Of a DNA stretch of 64,000 nucleotides, positions 32,534 through 42,427 are shown one piece after another. The translations under genes were made by a program, and so were the position numbers. This stretch comes from UBA3305 sp002373555 (GTDB lineage Bacteria > Bacillota > Clostridia > Lachnospirales > Lachnospiraceae): positions 9,715 to 73,714 of the forward strand of contig CAMOER010000010.1 of NCBI GenBank assembly GCA_946612455.1, read 5' to 3'. Position 1 is the stretch's first letter. Every line of letters begins with the position of its first letter. The notes below the pieces were generated by a model. It had not been told where the DNA came from, searched no databases, and was given only the letters and a program-made list of their open reading frames with translations.

Positions 32534-33364
32534 TCAGGCCGGGTGTCCGCCCCGCGCCGCCGTGGGCGGAAATCCTCTGTACTTCCGGAACATCCTGGAA
32601 AACGAATGCTGATCTTCGAATCCCAGCAGCTGCGCGATCTCCGCGACCGGCAGATCCGTCTCCCGCAGCATCCGCTCCGCCCGCTCGATCTTCTTCTCCA
32701 GAAGATAGTGCTTTGGTGATATGCCGTACTTCTCCCGGAAGATCCGCGACATATGGTTGGGATGGATGTGAAAATAGTCCGCCGCGTCCGAAAGCTTCAG
32801 CCGCTCGGTGTATTTGGCATCCAGATAGGAACGGATCCTGCCCGCGAGCGTCGTGCCGAGCTCCGTCCCCGCAATACCTCCGATCTCTTCCGTAAGATAA
32901 GACAGTACCGACATCAAACAGGCCTGGGAACGGAAATAATGCTGCAGGCTGTTTCCTTTCAGCACCGCGGCTGCCCGGATGATCTCCGCATATTTTTCTG
33001 TGTCGGCATGCCGCAGCACATACCGCTCCGGCGTTTTGTTCATGAGCCCTTCCACGACCGCATGGGCCCGCAGCCCTGTCATTCCCATCCAGGAATATGA
33101 CCACGGATCGCTCTTTGAGGCTTCATAATAGGAGACCTGGTCCGCGGGAATCATGAAGATATCGCCGGCACCGAGTGCAAAACATGTGCCGCCGATCTCC
33201 AGTCTTCCCCGCCCGCCTGTCACAAAATGGAACAGATGATACGGCCGCAGCGTCGGTCCGTAGAAATGCCCCGGCCGGCAGTCCTCAAAGCCGAACAGGA
33301 TCGGTTCCATGTCCGAATTGTGCTTGACCGGCAGGTCATACGTGGTTTCGTAATATTCAATCAT
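32534..33364 (-). CDS. AraC-family transcriptional regulator
   Basis: A 276-residue regulator. The N-terminal half is a cupin-like sugar-sensing domain (RPYHLFHFVTGGRGRLEIGG, CFALGAGDIFMIPADQVSYY). The C-terminal 100 residues are the two AraC helix-turn-helix motifs, LSDAADYFHIHPNHMSRIFR and PVAEIAQLLGFEDQHSFSRM. The ATG at 33364 has CGGGAGAAAAAG in front. It is divergent from the GH36 gene and a pair of direct repeats lies in the gap, so it likely activates alpha-galactoside use. Confidence 0.92.
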   Translation of the reverse strand: MIEYYETTYDLPVKHNSDMEPILFGFEDCRPGHFYGPTLRPYHLFHFVTGGRGRLEIGGTCFALGAGDIFMIPADQVSYYEASKSDPWSYSWMGMTGLRAHAVVEGLMNKTPERYVLRHADTEKYAEIIRAAAVLKGNSLQHYFRSQACLMSVLSYLTEEIGGIAGTELGTTLAGRIRSYLDAKYTERLKLSDAADYFHIHPNHMSRIFREKYGISPKHYLLEKKIERAERMLRETDLPVAEIAQLLGFEDQHSFSRMFRKYRGFPPTAARGGHPA

Positions 33365-33470
33365 CTTTTTCTCCCGTGATGCGCATGCGAACGTCCGGTC
33401 ATTTTCTCTGTCCGTGCCGGATCTCTGCCGCATACTGCCATAATCCCCTGTCCGTATTGTATCACCGGAT

Positions 33471-33534
33471 GTTAGAAAATGCCACATTTATGTTAGGGAA
33501 TCACATGGACTTGTCTGCCCCCGCGGCATACAAT
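33471..33534 (+). promoter_or_regulatory. Tandem AraC-type half-sites and promoter of the GH36 gene
   Basis: GTTAGAAAAT (33471-33480) and GTTAGGGAAT (33492-33501) are direct repeats 21 bases apart, two helical turns. The second ends five bases before a weak -35 TGGACT (33506-33511), followed after 17 bases by TACAAT (33529-33534). This is the arrangement of an AraC-activated promoter. Confidence 0.7.
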
Positions 33535-33595
33535 AACCATCGTAAGGGAACAAAAATCGCAATGATTTTCAAAAACAGTTCCGGAGGTCAACAAC

Positions 33596-35443
33596 ATGCA
33601 GTACCGGATCCGCAGAGACGGAAGCTTTGATATTTCCGGCTCCGAGATCAGTCTGACCGGATGCCTTCCCGCCGTGGACCGCATCCCGGTAAAGCCCGTA
33701 AAAATCCAGTCAGGATCGGATTCGATCCTGTACATACTCCCGGAAGGACAGCTGACGATCCGCTTCCGTACACCGGAGCCCGGCATGCTTTCCGCCGAAT
33801 GTACCGTCGACGGCCTGCCCGGCATCCGGGAACTCGATCTCATGGCAAATGCGCATACCGAAAACGTAAACCGCGTTTTTGTACAGGGCTTCGGCATGGA
33901 AGGTCCCTCCGGCTATTACGAAGGAAAGGACGAAATGCCGGTCTCTTACGGCATTTCAGCGCTTTGCGCGGAAAACAGCAGTCTGATCCTGTTCACCGAA
34001 GATCATACCCGCTTCATCTCCCGTTTCCGGATCGGGAACGGCGAGCTTGCAGGCGGATTTCAGCTTGAGGGGACTGCCGGAAATCACCTGCAGCTCCCGC
34101 CCGTTTTTATCAGAGAAAGCGGCGATCCCCGGACCGGTCTGCGTGCCTGTGCCGGACAGATCGCGGCAGCCATGCATGCACGGAAGACCGCCGGACCGGC
34201 CTTTTTCTGGAGCAGCTGGTATTACCGGTACGAGACCATGGACCAGCAGACGCTAGAAGCGTATCTTGCGGGATTCCGGGAAACGCCCGGCCTGCCGTTC
34301 CGGTATATCGAACTGGATGCCGGCTACTGTCCGCATATCGGCGACTGGCTTACGCCCAATCACCGCTGGCCGGGCGGGCTGAGACAGGCTGCGGATACGA
34401 TCCGTGAGAACGGTTTTCTGCCCGGCATCTGGATCGCCCCGTTCATCGTCGGCGATCATTCGGAGGTGTACAGGAACCATCCGGACTGGATCCTCCGTGA
34501 CAGGAACGGCGATCCGGTGATCATGCTCCGGAGCTATACCGAGCCGAAGCAGTGGGGCAATTCCGACTGCAACTATTTTGTCCTGGACGCCAGTCATCCG
34601 GACGCATTCGCCTGGCTTACCGAAGTGTTCACCACACTGTATGCATGGGGTTTTCGCTTTTTCAAGACAGACTTCATGCTCTGGAATATGCACGACAGTG
34701 CGGATGTAAGACGGTACGATCCGACGGTCACATCCGTCGAGGTCATCCGGAAAGTGCTCGGCATGGTGCGCGGGATCATCGGCGAAGACAGTTATCTCCT
34801 TACCTGTATCGCACCGTTCATGGCCTGTATCGGCAATGCCGACGGCATGCGGATCGCAGCCGACTGCGGTGCCCGGTGGGCGGAGCCTTTCGGTCCCGTC
34901 AACCTCCTGCAGGAGCTGCCTGCAGACAGTTATTTCAATCATGTTTTCTGGCAGAATGATCCGGATGCAATGATCATCCGGGATTTCGACACATTCCTGA
35001 CCGACACGGAGGTGCAGAGCCTCGTACTGATGCAGGCACTCTCCGGCGGCGCGGTCAGTACATCGGATCCTGTGCATCTGATGTCGGAAAGCCGGAAGGA
35101 ACTGCTCCGGTTCGTCATCCCGCACGGTGTGCATACGCCGGAGATCCTGACCGATCCGGAAGATCCGGCGCTGCTCATTCTGCTCCACAGACTGCCGCAG
35201 GGAAATATCCTGTTCGTGCTCAACCGGGGACAGGATGTGCTTACTTACAAAACATCGCTTCCGGCGCTCTTCGGCCCGGAAACCCGGTATGTGTACAGAT
35301 ACTCTTCGGAAGCCGGATCTGAGACAGCTTCTGTCCCTGAAACGGACCTGTCCTGCGAACTGCAGGCACACGAATGCGCACTGTATTTCATCACGGAAAA
35401 AGCGCTGACGCGCAGACCGGAAAACCTCTGGCTCTGGGGATGA
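33596..35443 (+). CDS. Alpha-galactosidase-like glycoside hydrolase, family GH36
   Basis: A 615-residue cytoplasmic enzyme of clan GH-D, lacking a signal peptide. The N-terminal beta-sandwich ends near residue 190. The barrel begins FFWSSWYYRYETMDQQTLEA, has RYIELDAGYCPHIGDW and the nucleophile region FRFFKTDFMLW with Asp near residue 359. It should release terminal alpha-galactose from imported oligosaccharides; other GH-D specificities are possible because the protein is shorter than typical 700-residue GH36 members. The ATG follows CCGGAGGTCAACAAC. Confidence 0.85.
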   Translation: MQYRIRRDGSFDISGSEISLTGCLPAVDRIPVKPVKIQSGSDSILYILPEGQLTIRFRTPEPGMLSAECTVDGLPGIRELDLMANAHTENVNRVFVQGFGMEGPSGYYEGKDEMPVSYGISALCAENSSLILFTEDHTRFISRFRIGNGELAGGFQLEGTAGNHLQLPPVFIRESGDPRTGLRACAGQIAAAMHARKTAGPAFFWSSWYYRYETMDQQTLEAYLAGFRETPGLPFRYIELDAGYCPHIGDWLTPNHRWPGGLRQAADTIRENGFLPGIWIAPFIVGDHSEVYRNHPDWILRDRNGDPVIMLRSYTEPKQWGNSDCNYFVLDASHPDAFAWLTEVFTTLYAWGFRFFKTDFMLWNMHDSADVRRYDPTVTSVEVIRKVLGMVRGIIGEDSYLLTCIAPFMACIGNADGMRIAADCGARWAEPFGPVNLLQELPADSYFNHVFWQNDPDAMIIRDFDTFLTDTEVQSLVLMQALSGGAVSTSDPVHLMSESRKELLRFVIPHGVHTPEILTDPEDPALLILLHRLPQGNILFVLNRGQDVLTYKTSLPALFGPETRYVYRYSSEAGSETASVPETDLSCELQAHECALYFITEKALTRRPENLWLWG

Positions 35444-35525
35444 CCGGCAGATAACAACGGTTTTAAATCCCGGCAATGCTGCAGCCGGGGTCTGAAATAA
35501 TATCTATATAAGGAAGGAAAGACAC

Positions 35526-36818
35526 ATGAAAAAAAGCAGAATCATTGCAGGCGGTCTTGCGCTTGTAATGGCATTCGGCCTGGCCGCCTGCGGAAGCAGC
35601 AGCCAGGGAAGCGCGGATGGCGGCGAAGCGTCCGGTGAGAAGGTCGCATTCACCATCTTCAACTCCAAGAACGAGATCCAGGAAAATCTGGAAGAGGCTG
35701 CCGCGGCTTACGGCGAAGCCAACAATGTGGATATCGAGGTCTACTATTCTCAGGATACCGTAGCCGCACATCTGTCCACCCGTTATGCATCCAATGAGCC
35801 TTACACCATCAGCATGGTAGACGCGAAGGATGTTTACTCGCTCGGAAAGGAATACGGATATGACATGTCCGGCGAGGAGTGGGTAAAAGATACCGATTAT
35901 GCCATCACCGTAGATGACAAGGTCATCGGATTCCCGGTCTGTATCGAAGCCCGCGGCATTCTTTACAACGCCGATGCGATCAAGAACACGACCGGCGAGG
36001 ATTTCGATCCCTCCACGATCAAAACGCTGGACGATTTCAAGGCAGAACTCGACAAGCTTGTCGCTGCCGGCATGGAATCTCCTACGGCTGTTCTGAAGCC
36101 CGACTGGTCCCTGGCCGCGCATTACCTGCAGCAGGTGTATGAGGAGCATGCGGACGCAGAAGGATTCGTACAGGATCTCTATGCAGGAAATGTTGATCTG
36201 ATGCAGGATGCGAAGTTCAACGCTCTGATGGACACCTTCGATGTTCTGAAGGAATACAACATGTTCAAGTCCGGCCCCATCTCCGTAGAAGACGAGCAGG
36301 TACATCAGGCACTCTCCGAGGGCCAGGATGCCTTCCAGTTCGGCGGATGCTGGGAGTGGAACGACATCATCGACTTCGAGTACACCGGCAACATCGGCAT
36401 CATGCCCGTTCCGCAGAACCTCGATGACGAGTTCACCGGCAAGATCGTCGGCGGCGGCAGCAAATACTTCTATGTCGACAACAGCGAGTACACCACCGAT
36501 GCACAGCGTGAAGAAGCCTGCAAGTTCCTGAACTGGTTCGCTTCCTCCGATGACGGCAAGAAGCTGGTCAGCGAGACCTGCGCCATGGTATCTCCCTTCA
36601 AGAGCAACGATGTTCCCTGCGCGAACGATATCGGTGCCATTGTCAAGGAATATGCCGATGCCGGAAACATGATCCCCAACTATGATTATGATCCGGATGA
36701 TCATTATTCAAAGCTCGGTGCTGAAATGCAGAAATATCTTGCAGATCAGTGCACCAGAGAAGAGCTTGCAGCTGCGATCGAGGAATACTGGAAGACAGTA
36801 ACACCCGTAGAGCACTAA
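35526..36818 (+). CDS. Extracellular solute-binding lipoprotein for a sugar ABC importer (orphan)
   Basis: A 430-residue SBP_bac_1 protein. The signal ends in the lipobox FGLAACGSS (Cys near residue 22). The mature part reads FTIFNSKNEIQENLEEAAAA and later QFGGCWEWNDIIDFEY and IMPVPQNLDDEFTG, typical of carbohydrate-binding proteins. It follows the GH36 gene by 82 bases. No permease genes accompany it: a terminator and the convergent prfA come next. It must share membrane components encoded elsewhere. Confidence 0.92.
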   Translation: MKKSRIIAGGLALVMAFGLAACGSSSQGSADGGEASGEKVAFTIFNSKNEIQENLEEAAAAYGEANNVDIEVYYSQDTVAAHLSTRYASNEPYTISMVDAKDVYSLGKEYGYDMSGEEWVKDTDYAITVDDKVIGFPVCIEARGILYNADAIKNTTGEDFDPSTIKTLDDFKAELDKLVAAGMESPTAVLKPDWSLAAHYLQQVYEEHADAEGFVQDLYAGNVDLMQDAKFNALMDTFDVLKEYNMFKSGPISVEDEQVHQALSEGQDAFQFGGCWEWNDIIDFEYTGNIGIMPVPQNLDDEFTGKIVGGGSKYFYVDNSEYTTDAQREEACKFLNWFASSDDGKKLVSETCAMVSPFKSNDVPCANDIGAIVKEYADAGNMIPNYDYDPDDHYSKLGAEMQKYLADQCTREELAAAIEEYWKTVTPVEH

Positions 36819-36845
36819 GCATAATTCACTCCCTTGGAAAAAAGT

Positions 36846-36893
36846 CCCGGCAGTACGTCATGCCAGAAACGTACTGCCGGGATTTCCTTTTTG
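36846..36893 (+). terminator. Terminator between the binding protein gene and prfA
   Basis: CCCGGCAGTACGT (36846-36858) and ACGTACTGCCGGG (36869-36881) form a 13-bp perfect stem, followed by ATTTCCTTTTT. It probably serves the plus-strand sugar genes and may also act for prfA. Confidence 0.9.
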
Positions 36894-36917
36894 TTATGCA
36901 ATTGCGGTCCGGTCTTC

Positions 36918-37991
<1,074 letters not shown>

Positions 37992-38364
37992 ATATATCCC
38001 TTCTTTTCAGTCTGGCAGTGCAGACATCTTACTGTCCCATCACCATATTCTGTATGATATTAAAGGATCTGTCAGTCAAGTTACGCTGAAGTCTGTGCAT
38101 TAATAAGCAGGAAAAAGAATTTAGGTCCTGCAATGTGCACAGAGAATACTGCATTTTTCAATTATGGTCAGTAACACAAGTTAAGTCTTGTATATTTTTA
38201 CTGAAATTAGCTTGATTTTATCAAGTGAAGACTATTGTTTTCCATTTTCGGGAAAAGATTCAGGCCATAAACACTACGAATTTCTCAATCTGTGCACTTA
38301 CAAAGACCATAAGCTGTACTCACCGGTCAAATAGTGCACAAGCACAGAATAAAGCTCGTCTGAA
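37992..38364. other. AT-rich gene-free stretch between prmC and prfA
   Basis: These 373 bases are much richer in A+T than the neighbours and hold no convincing gene. TGTGCAT/TGTGCAC motifs occur at 38094, 38134, 38291 and 38333. Two imperfect hairpins are visible: CTGTGCATT and GCAGGA pair with TCCTGC and AATGTGCACAG within 38093-38142, and TGTGCACT/AGTGCACA pair across 38291-38340. The prfA ribosome binding site (AAGAAGGG) is at the prfA end. Confidence 0.6.
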
Positions 38365-39204
38365 TCATTGATTTCTCCTGCACATAATGACGCGCGGATT
38401 GCCGCCCAGGTCTTTCAGGATCCGTATGTCCGCAAAGCCTGCTTCCGCGAACAGCTTCCCGACATTCTCCGCCTGGTCATATCCGATCTCCAGGAAAATG
38501 CGCCCGCCGGGCGCAAGATACGCGCCGGCTTCCGCCGCCAGTCTCCTGTAAAAAACAAGTCCGTCCGTTCCGCCCGAAAGCGCGATATACGGATCATGAT
38601 CCCGCACTTCCGGCATCAGTTCCCTGATCACTGCATCACGGATATACGGCGGATTGGCTGTGATCACGTCGAAACGCTCATCCGTAAAGGCGTCAAACAG
38701 ATCGCCTTGAACAAATCTGATTTCCGGACAGCCGTTTAAAACTGCATTCTCCCGCGCAGCCGCCAGTGCCTCCTCCGAGATGTCCGACGCTGTCACCTGG
38801 TCAAATGCACCCAGCTTTGCAAGGCTGACGGCAATGCAGCCGGAACCGGTGCACAGATCCAGAAGCGTGCCTTCCGCAGAGGCTTTCTCCAGCACCGCCT
38901 CGACCAGCGTCTCCGTGTCCGGCCGCGGAATAAGCGTCCTTTCATCGGAAATGAATTCCATGCCCATGAAATACGCCTTCCCGGTGATATGCTGCAGCGG
39001 GATGCGTTCCGCGCGCCTGGCGATCAGATGCTCATATTTCGCCTTCATATCCGGATCAGCCAGTTCCGTTCCATGCAGGAACAGATCCGATCGTGTCATT
39101 CCGGACACTTCTGAGAGCAGCAGGAAAGCATCCGTTTCCGCATCCGGAATGCCGGCGGCGCCCAGGACATTTCTGCCATAATTCAATAGTTCGTAAATCT
39201 TCAT
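38365..39204 (-). CDS. prmC: Peptide chain release factor N5-glutamine methyltransferase
   Basis: PrmC methylates the GGQ glutamine of release factors, raising termination efficiency. The S-adenosylmethionine loop is LLDLCTGSGCIAVSLA near residue 118 and the catalytic motif FDVITANPPYIRDAVI near residue 185; ERIPLQHITGKAYFMGMEF is the PrmC-specific region. The 279 residues are typical. It follows the DUF1385 gene after a 160-base gap that holds a hairpin repeat. Confidence 0.95.
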   Translation of the reverse strand: MKIYELLNYGRNVLGAAGIPDAETDAFLLLSEVSGMTRSDLFLHGTELADPDMKAKYEHLIARRAERIPLQHITGKAYFMGMEFISDERTLIPRPDTETLVEAVLEKASAEGTLLDLCTGSGCIAVSLAKLGAFDQVTASDISEEALAAARENAVLNGCPEIRFVQGDLFDAFTDERFDVITANPPYIRDAVIRELMPEVRDHDPYIALSGGTDGLVFYRRLAAEAGAYLAPGGRIFLEIGYDQAENVGKLFAEAGFADIRILKDLGGNPRVIMCRRNQ

Positions 39205-39233
39205 ACTATTCCACTGACACTGATCTGCTTACA

Positions 39234-39314
39234 GCACCGGCAGAAATCATCCTGACGGGAACTGTTCACCCCGTGCCCTGTTTCCGGCAGGATGATTTCT
39301 GCCGGTGCGTCACT
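39234..39314 (-). repeat. Hairpin repeat copy E
   Basis: Arms 39234-39262 and 39280-39308 pair over 29 positions with one A-G mismatch (39255) and one G-T pair. The loop (39263-39279) is identical to the other copies. The outer arm GCACCGGCAGAAATCATCC is again private to this copy. GTCACT follows at 39309. Confidence 0.92.
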
Positions 39315-39354
39315 TCCAACAGCCTCCCCAGTCAGCACGTCACTTCCAACAGCA
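39307..39354 (-). repeat. Tandem 16-base repeat beside copy E
   Basis: CGTCACTTCCAACAGC occurs at 39307-39322 and again at 39338-39353. The unit contains the GTCACT border of the hairpin repeats, so the second unit may be the remnant of a further copy. Confidence 0.7.
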
Positions 39355-39367
39355 TCCTGTTCCGCTG

Positions 39368-40285
39368 TCAGAAATTCTCTTTTTCCCATGTTTCCCAGTC
39401 AAAGACCTTCTCCACCGCCGTGATCGCCACCTCGATCATATCATCCTCCGGCTCTCTGGTCGTCAGCTTCTGCAGAAGCAGCCCCGGCTTGCTGATCAGG
39501 TTGATCACCGCATTATCCGATCGTCCGGCCAGCCGCAGCACCTCATAGGAAATGCCGGCGATCGCCGGTACGAACACGATCCGGCTCAGCAGCCGCAGCA
39601 GCACATTGTCGAACTGCAGAAAAATAAACACGAGGATACTGACCAGCATGACGAACAGCAGGAAGCTGGTGCCGCAACGCTTATGCTCTCTGGAGCTCAT
39701 CCGCACATTTTCCACCGTCAGCGGCAGACCGTGTTCCACACAGTTGATGCATTTGTGCTCCGCGCCGTGGTACATGAATGTCCGCCGGATATCCTCCATG
39801 AATGAGATCGCCCAGACATACAGCAGGAAGACAGCCAGACGGATGATGCCCTCGAGCAGAGAGATCACCAGCTTGCTCGCAATAAAACGTTCAAAGAACC
39901 TGGCGGCGAACATCGGCAGCACCATGAAGATCGCGACCGCAAGCACGATCGATACCGCGACGGTCCCGCCCATCATCAGATTTTCCGATGCAGATCCGTC
40001 TTTCTTTTCCGTCTGTGCGTCCGGCGCCGTCTCCTCTTCATCCTCAAAGAAGCTGGCGGACCACATCAGCGTCTGCATCCCCAGCACGAGGGAGTCCACG
40101 AAATTAAACACACCGCGGACAAACGGCAGCCCTTTAAAGCCGGTTTTGCTTCCGACGCCGTGAAACTCCTTTACTTCGACTTCGATTTCCTTATCCGGCT
40201 TCCTGACAGCAACGGCGTAGCGGTCGCCGTTTTTCATCATGATCCCCTCAAGAACTGCCTGTCCGCCGATCCCGGACATTTTCAT
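39368..40285 (-). CDS. DUF1385 membrane protein (YqhQ-like)
   Basis: A 305-residue integral membrane protein of the DUF1385 family, found next to rpmE, prmC and prfA in many Clostridia; its role is unknown. The ATG at 40285 follows ATCGGAGGCAGAAT and gives MKMSGIGGQAVLEGIMMKNG, the conserved start. Several helices lie at about 105-130, 140-170 and 205-250, and YHGAEHKCINCVEHGLPLT near residue 170 carries conserved His and Cys residues that could bind metal. Confidence 0.92.
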   Translation of the reverse strand: MKMSGIGGQAVLEGIMMKNGDRYAVAVRKPDKEIEVEVKEFHGVGSKTGFKGLPFVRGVFNFVDSLVLGMQTLMWSASFFEDEEETAPDAQTEKKDGSASENLMMGGTVAVSIVLAVAIFMVLPMFAARFFERFIASKLVISLLEGIIRLAVFLLYVWAISFMEDIRRTFMYHGAEHKCINCVEHGLPLTVENVRMSSREHKRCGTSFLLFVMLVSILVFIFLQFDNVLLRLLSRIVFVPAIAGISYEVLRLAGRSDNAVINLISKPGLLLQKLTTREPEDDMIEVAITAVEKVFDWETWEKENF

Positions 40286-40320
40286 ATTCTGCCTCCGATA
40301 AACAGTTTCCAATACAACGA

Positions 40321-40360
40321 AAAGGGCTGAAGTCCGCGGATACAGACTTCAACCCTTTTT
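40321..40360 (-). terminator. Terminator after rpmE
   Basis: AAAGGGCTGAAGTC pairs with GACTTCAACCCTTT (one G-T pair, 10-base loop). On the minus strand the stem is followed by TCGTTG only, while T-rich flanks occur on both sides of the stem; it separates rpmE from the DUF1385 gene. Confidence 0.75.
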
Positions 40361-40376
40361 GTTTCCTGGCATCATC

Positions 40377-40577
40377 CTACTTCAGGCCATACTTACGATT
40401 GAATGCATCAATACGTCCGCGCGCTGCGGTAGCCTTCTGCTGTCCGGTATAGAACGGATGGCACTTGGAGCAGATCTCAACGTGGATCTCCTGCTTTGTG
40501 GAACCGGTCACGAACTCATTGCCGCAGTTGCATGTAACCTTTGCCTGGTAGTACTTGGGCTGAATACTCTCCTGCAT
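40377..40577 (-). CDS. rpmE: 50S ribosomal protein L31
   Basis: A 66-residue L31 of the zinc-binding type: CNCGNEF near residue 17 and ICSKCHPFYTG near residue 37 supply four Cys. The ATG at 40577 follows GAGAGGTGAGTATC; a GTG three codons upstream falls inside the ribosome binding site. The gene has its own promoter with a leader of about 85 bases and a terminator after it. Confidence 0.97.
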   Translation of the reverse strand: MQESIQPKYYQAKVTCNCGNEFVTGSTKQEIHVEICSKCHPFYTGQQKATAARGRIDAFNRKYGLK

Positions 40578-40669
40578 GATACTCACCTCTCATATAAAGA
40601 TATGCGGTCTCCCGCTAAGCGCCTTACGATTCGGGCCTCTGCGCGTCCGGTCATTGCACGCGCCATAAC

Positions 40670-40697
40670 AGTATACCACGAACGGCATAAAAATCAA
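40670..40697 (-). promoter_or_regulatory. Promoter of rpmE
   Basis: On the minus strand TTGATT (40697-40692) and TATACT (40675-40670) are 16 bases apart. The -35 box overlaps the end of the GH43 gene. The leader of about 85 bases has no recognised r-protein binding structure. Confidence 0.7.
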
Positions 40698-42319
40698 GTG
40701 GAAATTTCAAAGTAATCAAAATCCGCGCACTTTTTATGAAACATCCGGTCGCAGCAGGTGATCCCTGCCATCGTTCCCGTAAATTCACCGTATTTACAGT
40801 ATTCATCGGAGAATTCCGAAGTGTCAAAGACAGGCCCGATCTTCCGGAATCCTTCTCCGTCATAGGCCCAGGACAGCTGCGTTTTTCTTCCGTCGATTTC
40901 GATCCGGAGCCGTACCGGACGGTCCTCTGCCGCCGTCCTCGTATCCGGCACATCGGTCTTCACGCCGTTCTCCACACGGATCACCGAAAGGGCCGGTGTG
41001 CCCAGCGTATCGCTGAAATATTTCCGCAGGAACAGATAATTCATGTTGTCATAGTACAGGATGATCCCGGCACTGTGCTGATAGCATTCAGGCGTAAACT
41101 CCATTCTGGTCTCGCAGACCGCATGCACATCCGGCAGAATACGCGCCAGGAGGCTGACATGATGCAGCGAGCTGCCGGACTCCTGTCCGCGCATCCGCAG
41201 CCAGCCGGGCCGGGACTGCAGATCCGTAAACCGGTCTGCACAGATCCGCGGGGAATAGTAGCCGTTCCGCAGTTGCGGTTCATCAAAATCATCTCTTTCC
41301 GGAAGCATCTGCACTGGGTACGCCGGCAGACGGCTCTCTTCCGTATACTCCTGCGCCAGCTTTCCGCCGTATTTCTGCCTGAGCCAGCCGTCTTCCGTCC
41401 ATTCCATCCGCGCAAGCGCAGCTTCCCGGCCCAGCGTGCAGCGAAGCTCCGGCAGGAAAGGTCTCGAACAGTGATACGCCAGATAGACTTCGCCGGCTGC
41501 CGTCTCGATAAAACTGCCGTGCCCGGCTTTCTGCAGGTAGGTATCCGGATTATAATAACGCGGCTTCAGATGATCCGTATCCGCCTTTTCATCATGCTCT
41601 TCCGGCACGGACGTCAGGATCGGCCCGAAAGGATCGGCTTCATACGGCCCGAAAAGATTCTTCGATCTTGCCATGGTCACGCAGTGGTAATACCCCGTGC
41701 CGCCCTCGGCGCACATCAGATAATAATAACCGTTCCTTTTATAAAGATGCGGTCCTTCCAGGCAGCCGCGGTCCGTTGCGCCGTACCATATGCGCACCGG
41801 CTGTCCGGCGACCGCTTTTTTCTCCGGCAGATATTCCGTCACGCTGATGGCGCCCGGCTTACGATAGCCGTCTCTCGTCTCCCATTCCAGGGAGCAGAGC
41901 CATTTCCGGCCGTCCTCATCGTGGAGCATCGAAGCATCAAAGCCGGCCGAGTGAAGATACACCGGTTCGCTCCACGGGCCTCTGATATCCGGCGCGGTGA
42001 CCAGGAAATTATCGATATCAAAATATCTGGCATTCATGGAATTCATGACGCCGTAGACCAGATAGAACAGGCCTTCCTGTTCGCAGTAAGTCAGGCACGG
42101 CGCCCAGATCCCTTTGGAAGCCGGCAGACCGGTGAGCCGCACTTTTTCATCATCCGTCAGGATGTGCGTATAAAGTTCCCAGTGCTTCATATCCTTCGAA
42201 TGATAGACCGGGACCCCGGGGAACCATTCGAAGCTCGAACAGGCAATATAGTAATCCTCCCCTGCGCGGCAGATGCAGGGATCGGCGTGAAAGCCGGTAA
42301 GGATGGGGTTTCTGATCAT
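40694..42319 (-). CDS. Glycoside hydrolase family 43, beta-xylosidase/arabinofuranosidase-like
   Basis: A cytoplasmic hydrolase of 541 residues, likely acting on xylo- or arabino-oligosaccharides. The five-bladed propeller starts NPILTGFHADPCICRAGEDY, whose Asp after His-Ala is the catalytic base; SAGFDASMLHDEDGRKWL supplies the pKa-modulating Asp and GCLEGPHLYKRNGYYYL the acid Glu. A C-terminal beta-sandwich from about residue 330 (GH43_C2 type) follows, as in xylosidases. The ATG at 42319 is preferred: AGAGGAG abuts the earlier ATG at 42328 but is well spaced for this one. Confidence 0.92.
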   Translation of the reverse strand: MIRNPILTGFHADPCICRAGEDYYIACSSFEWFPGVPVYHSKDMKHWELYTHILTDDEKVRLTGLPASKGIWAPCLTYCEQEGLFYLVYGVMNSMNARYFDIDNFLVTAPDIRGPWSEPVYLHSAGFDASMLHDEDGRKWLCSLEWETRDGYRKPGAISVTEYLPEKKAVAGQPVRIWYGATDRGCLEGPHLYKRNGYYYLMCAEGGTGYYHCVTMARSKNLFGPYEADPFGPILTSVPEEHDEKADTDHLKPRYYNPDTYLQKAGHGSFIETAAGEVYLAYHCSRPFLPELRCTLGREAALARMEWTEDGWLRQKYGGKLAQEYTEESRLPAYPVQMLPERDDFDEPQLRNGYYSPRICADRFTDLQSRPGWLRMRGQESGSSLHHVSLLARILPDVHAVCETRMEFTPECYQHSAGIILYYDNMNYLFLRKYFSDTLGTPALSVIRVENGVKTDVPDTRTAAEDRPVRLRIEIDGRKTQLSWAYDGEGFRKIGPVFDTSEFSDEYCKYGEFTGTMAGITCCDRMFHKKCADFDYFEIST

Positions 42320-42356
42320 TCTTTTCATCTCCTCTTATCGCTGGTCGGCATAGAGC

Positions 42357-42402
42357 AAACGGGGGCAGGTGTCTCTTCATGACGAAATACCTGTCCCCGT
42401 TT
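42357..42402 (-). terminator. Probable terminator after the yerC-like gene
   Basis: AAACGGGGGCAGGT (42357-42370) and ACCTGTCCCCGTTT (42389-42402) pair over 14 positions with one G-T pair. On the minus strand the stem ends in TTTGCTCT, a weak tail. Confidence 0.65.
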
Positions 42403-42427
42403 CAATATCCCGTGTTCCTTTTCTGTA

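Noticed and set aside
40736..42382. A 548-codon plus-strand open frame antisense to the GH43 gene
   Set aside because: GH43 catalytic motifs are clear on the minus strand; the antisense product has no recognisable feature. Similar shadows at 10637-12163, 12814-13875, 22164-23759, 34253-35476 and 35463-36704 were rejected for the same reason.
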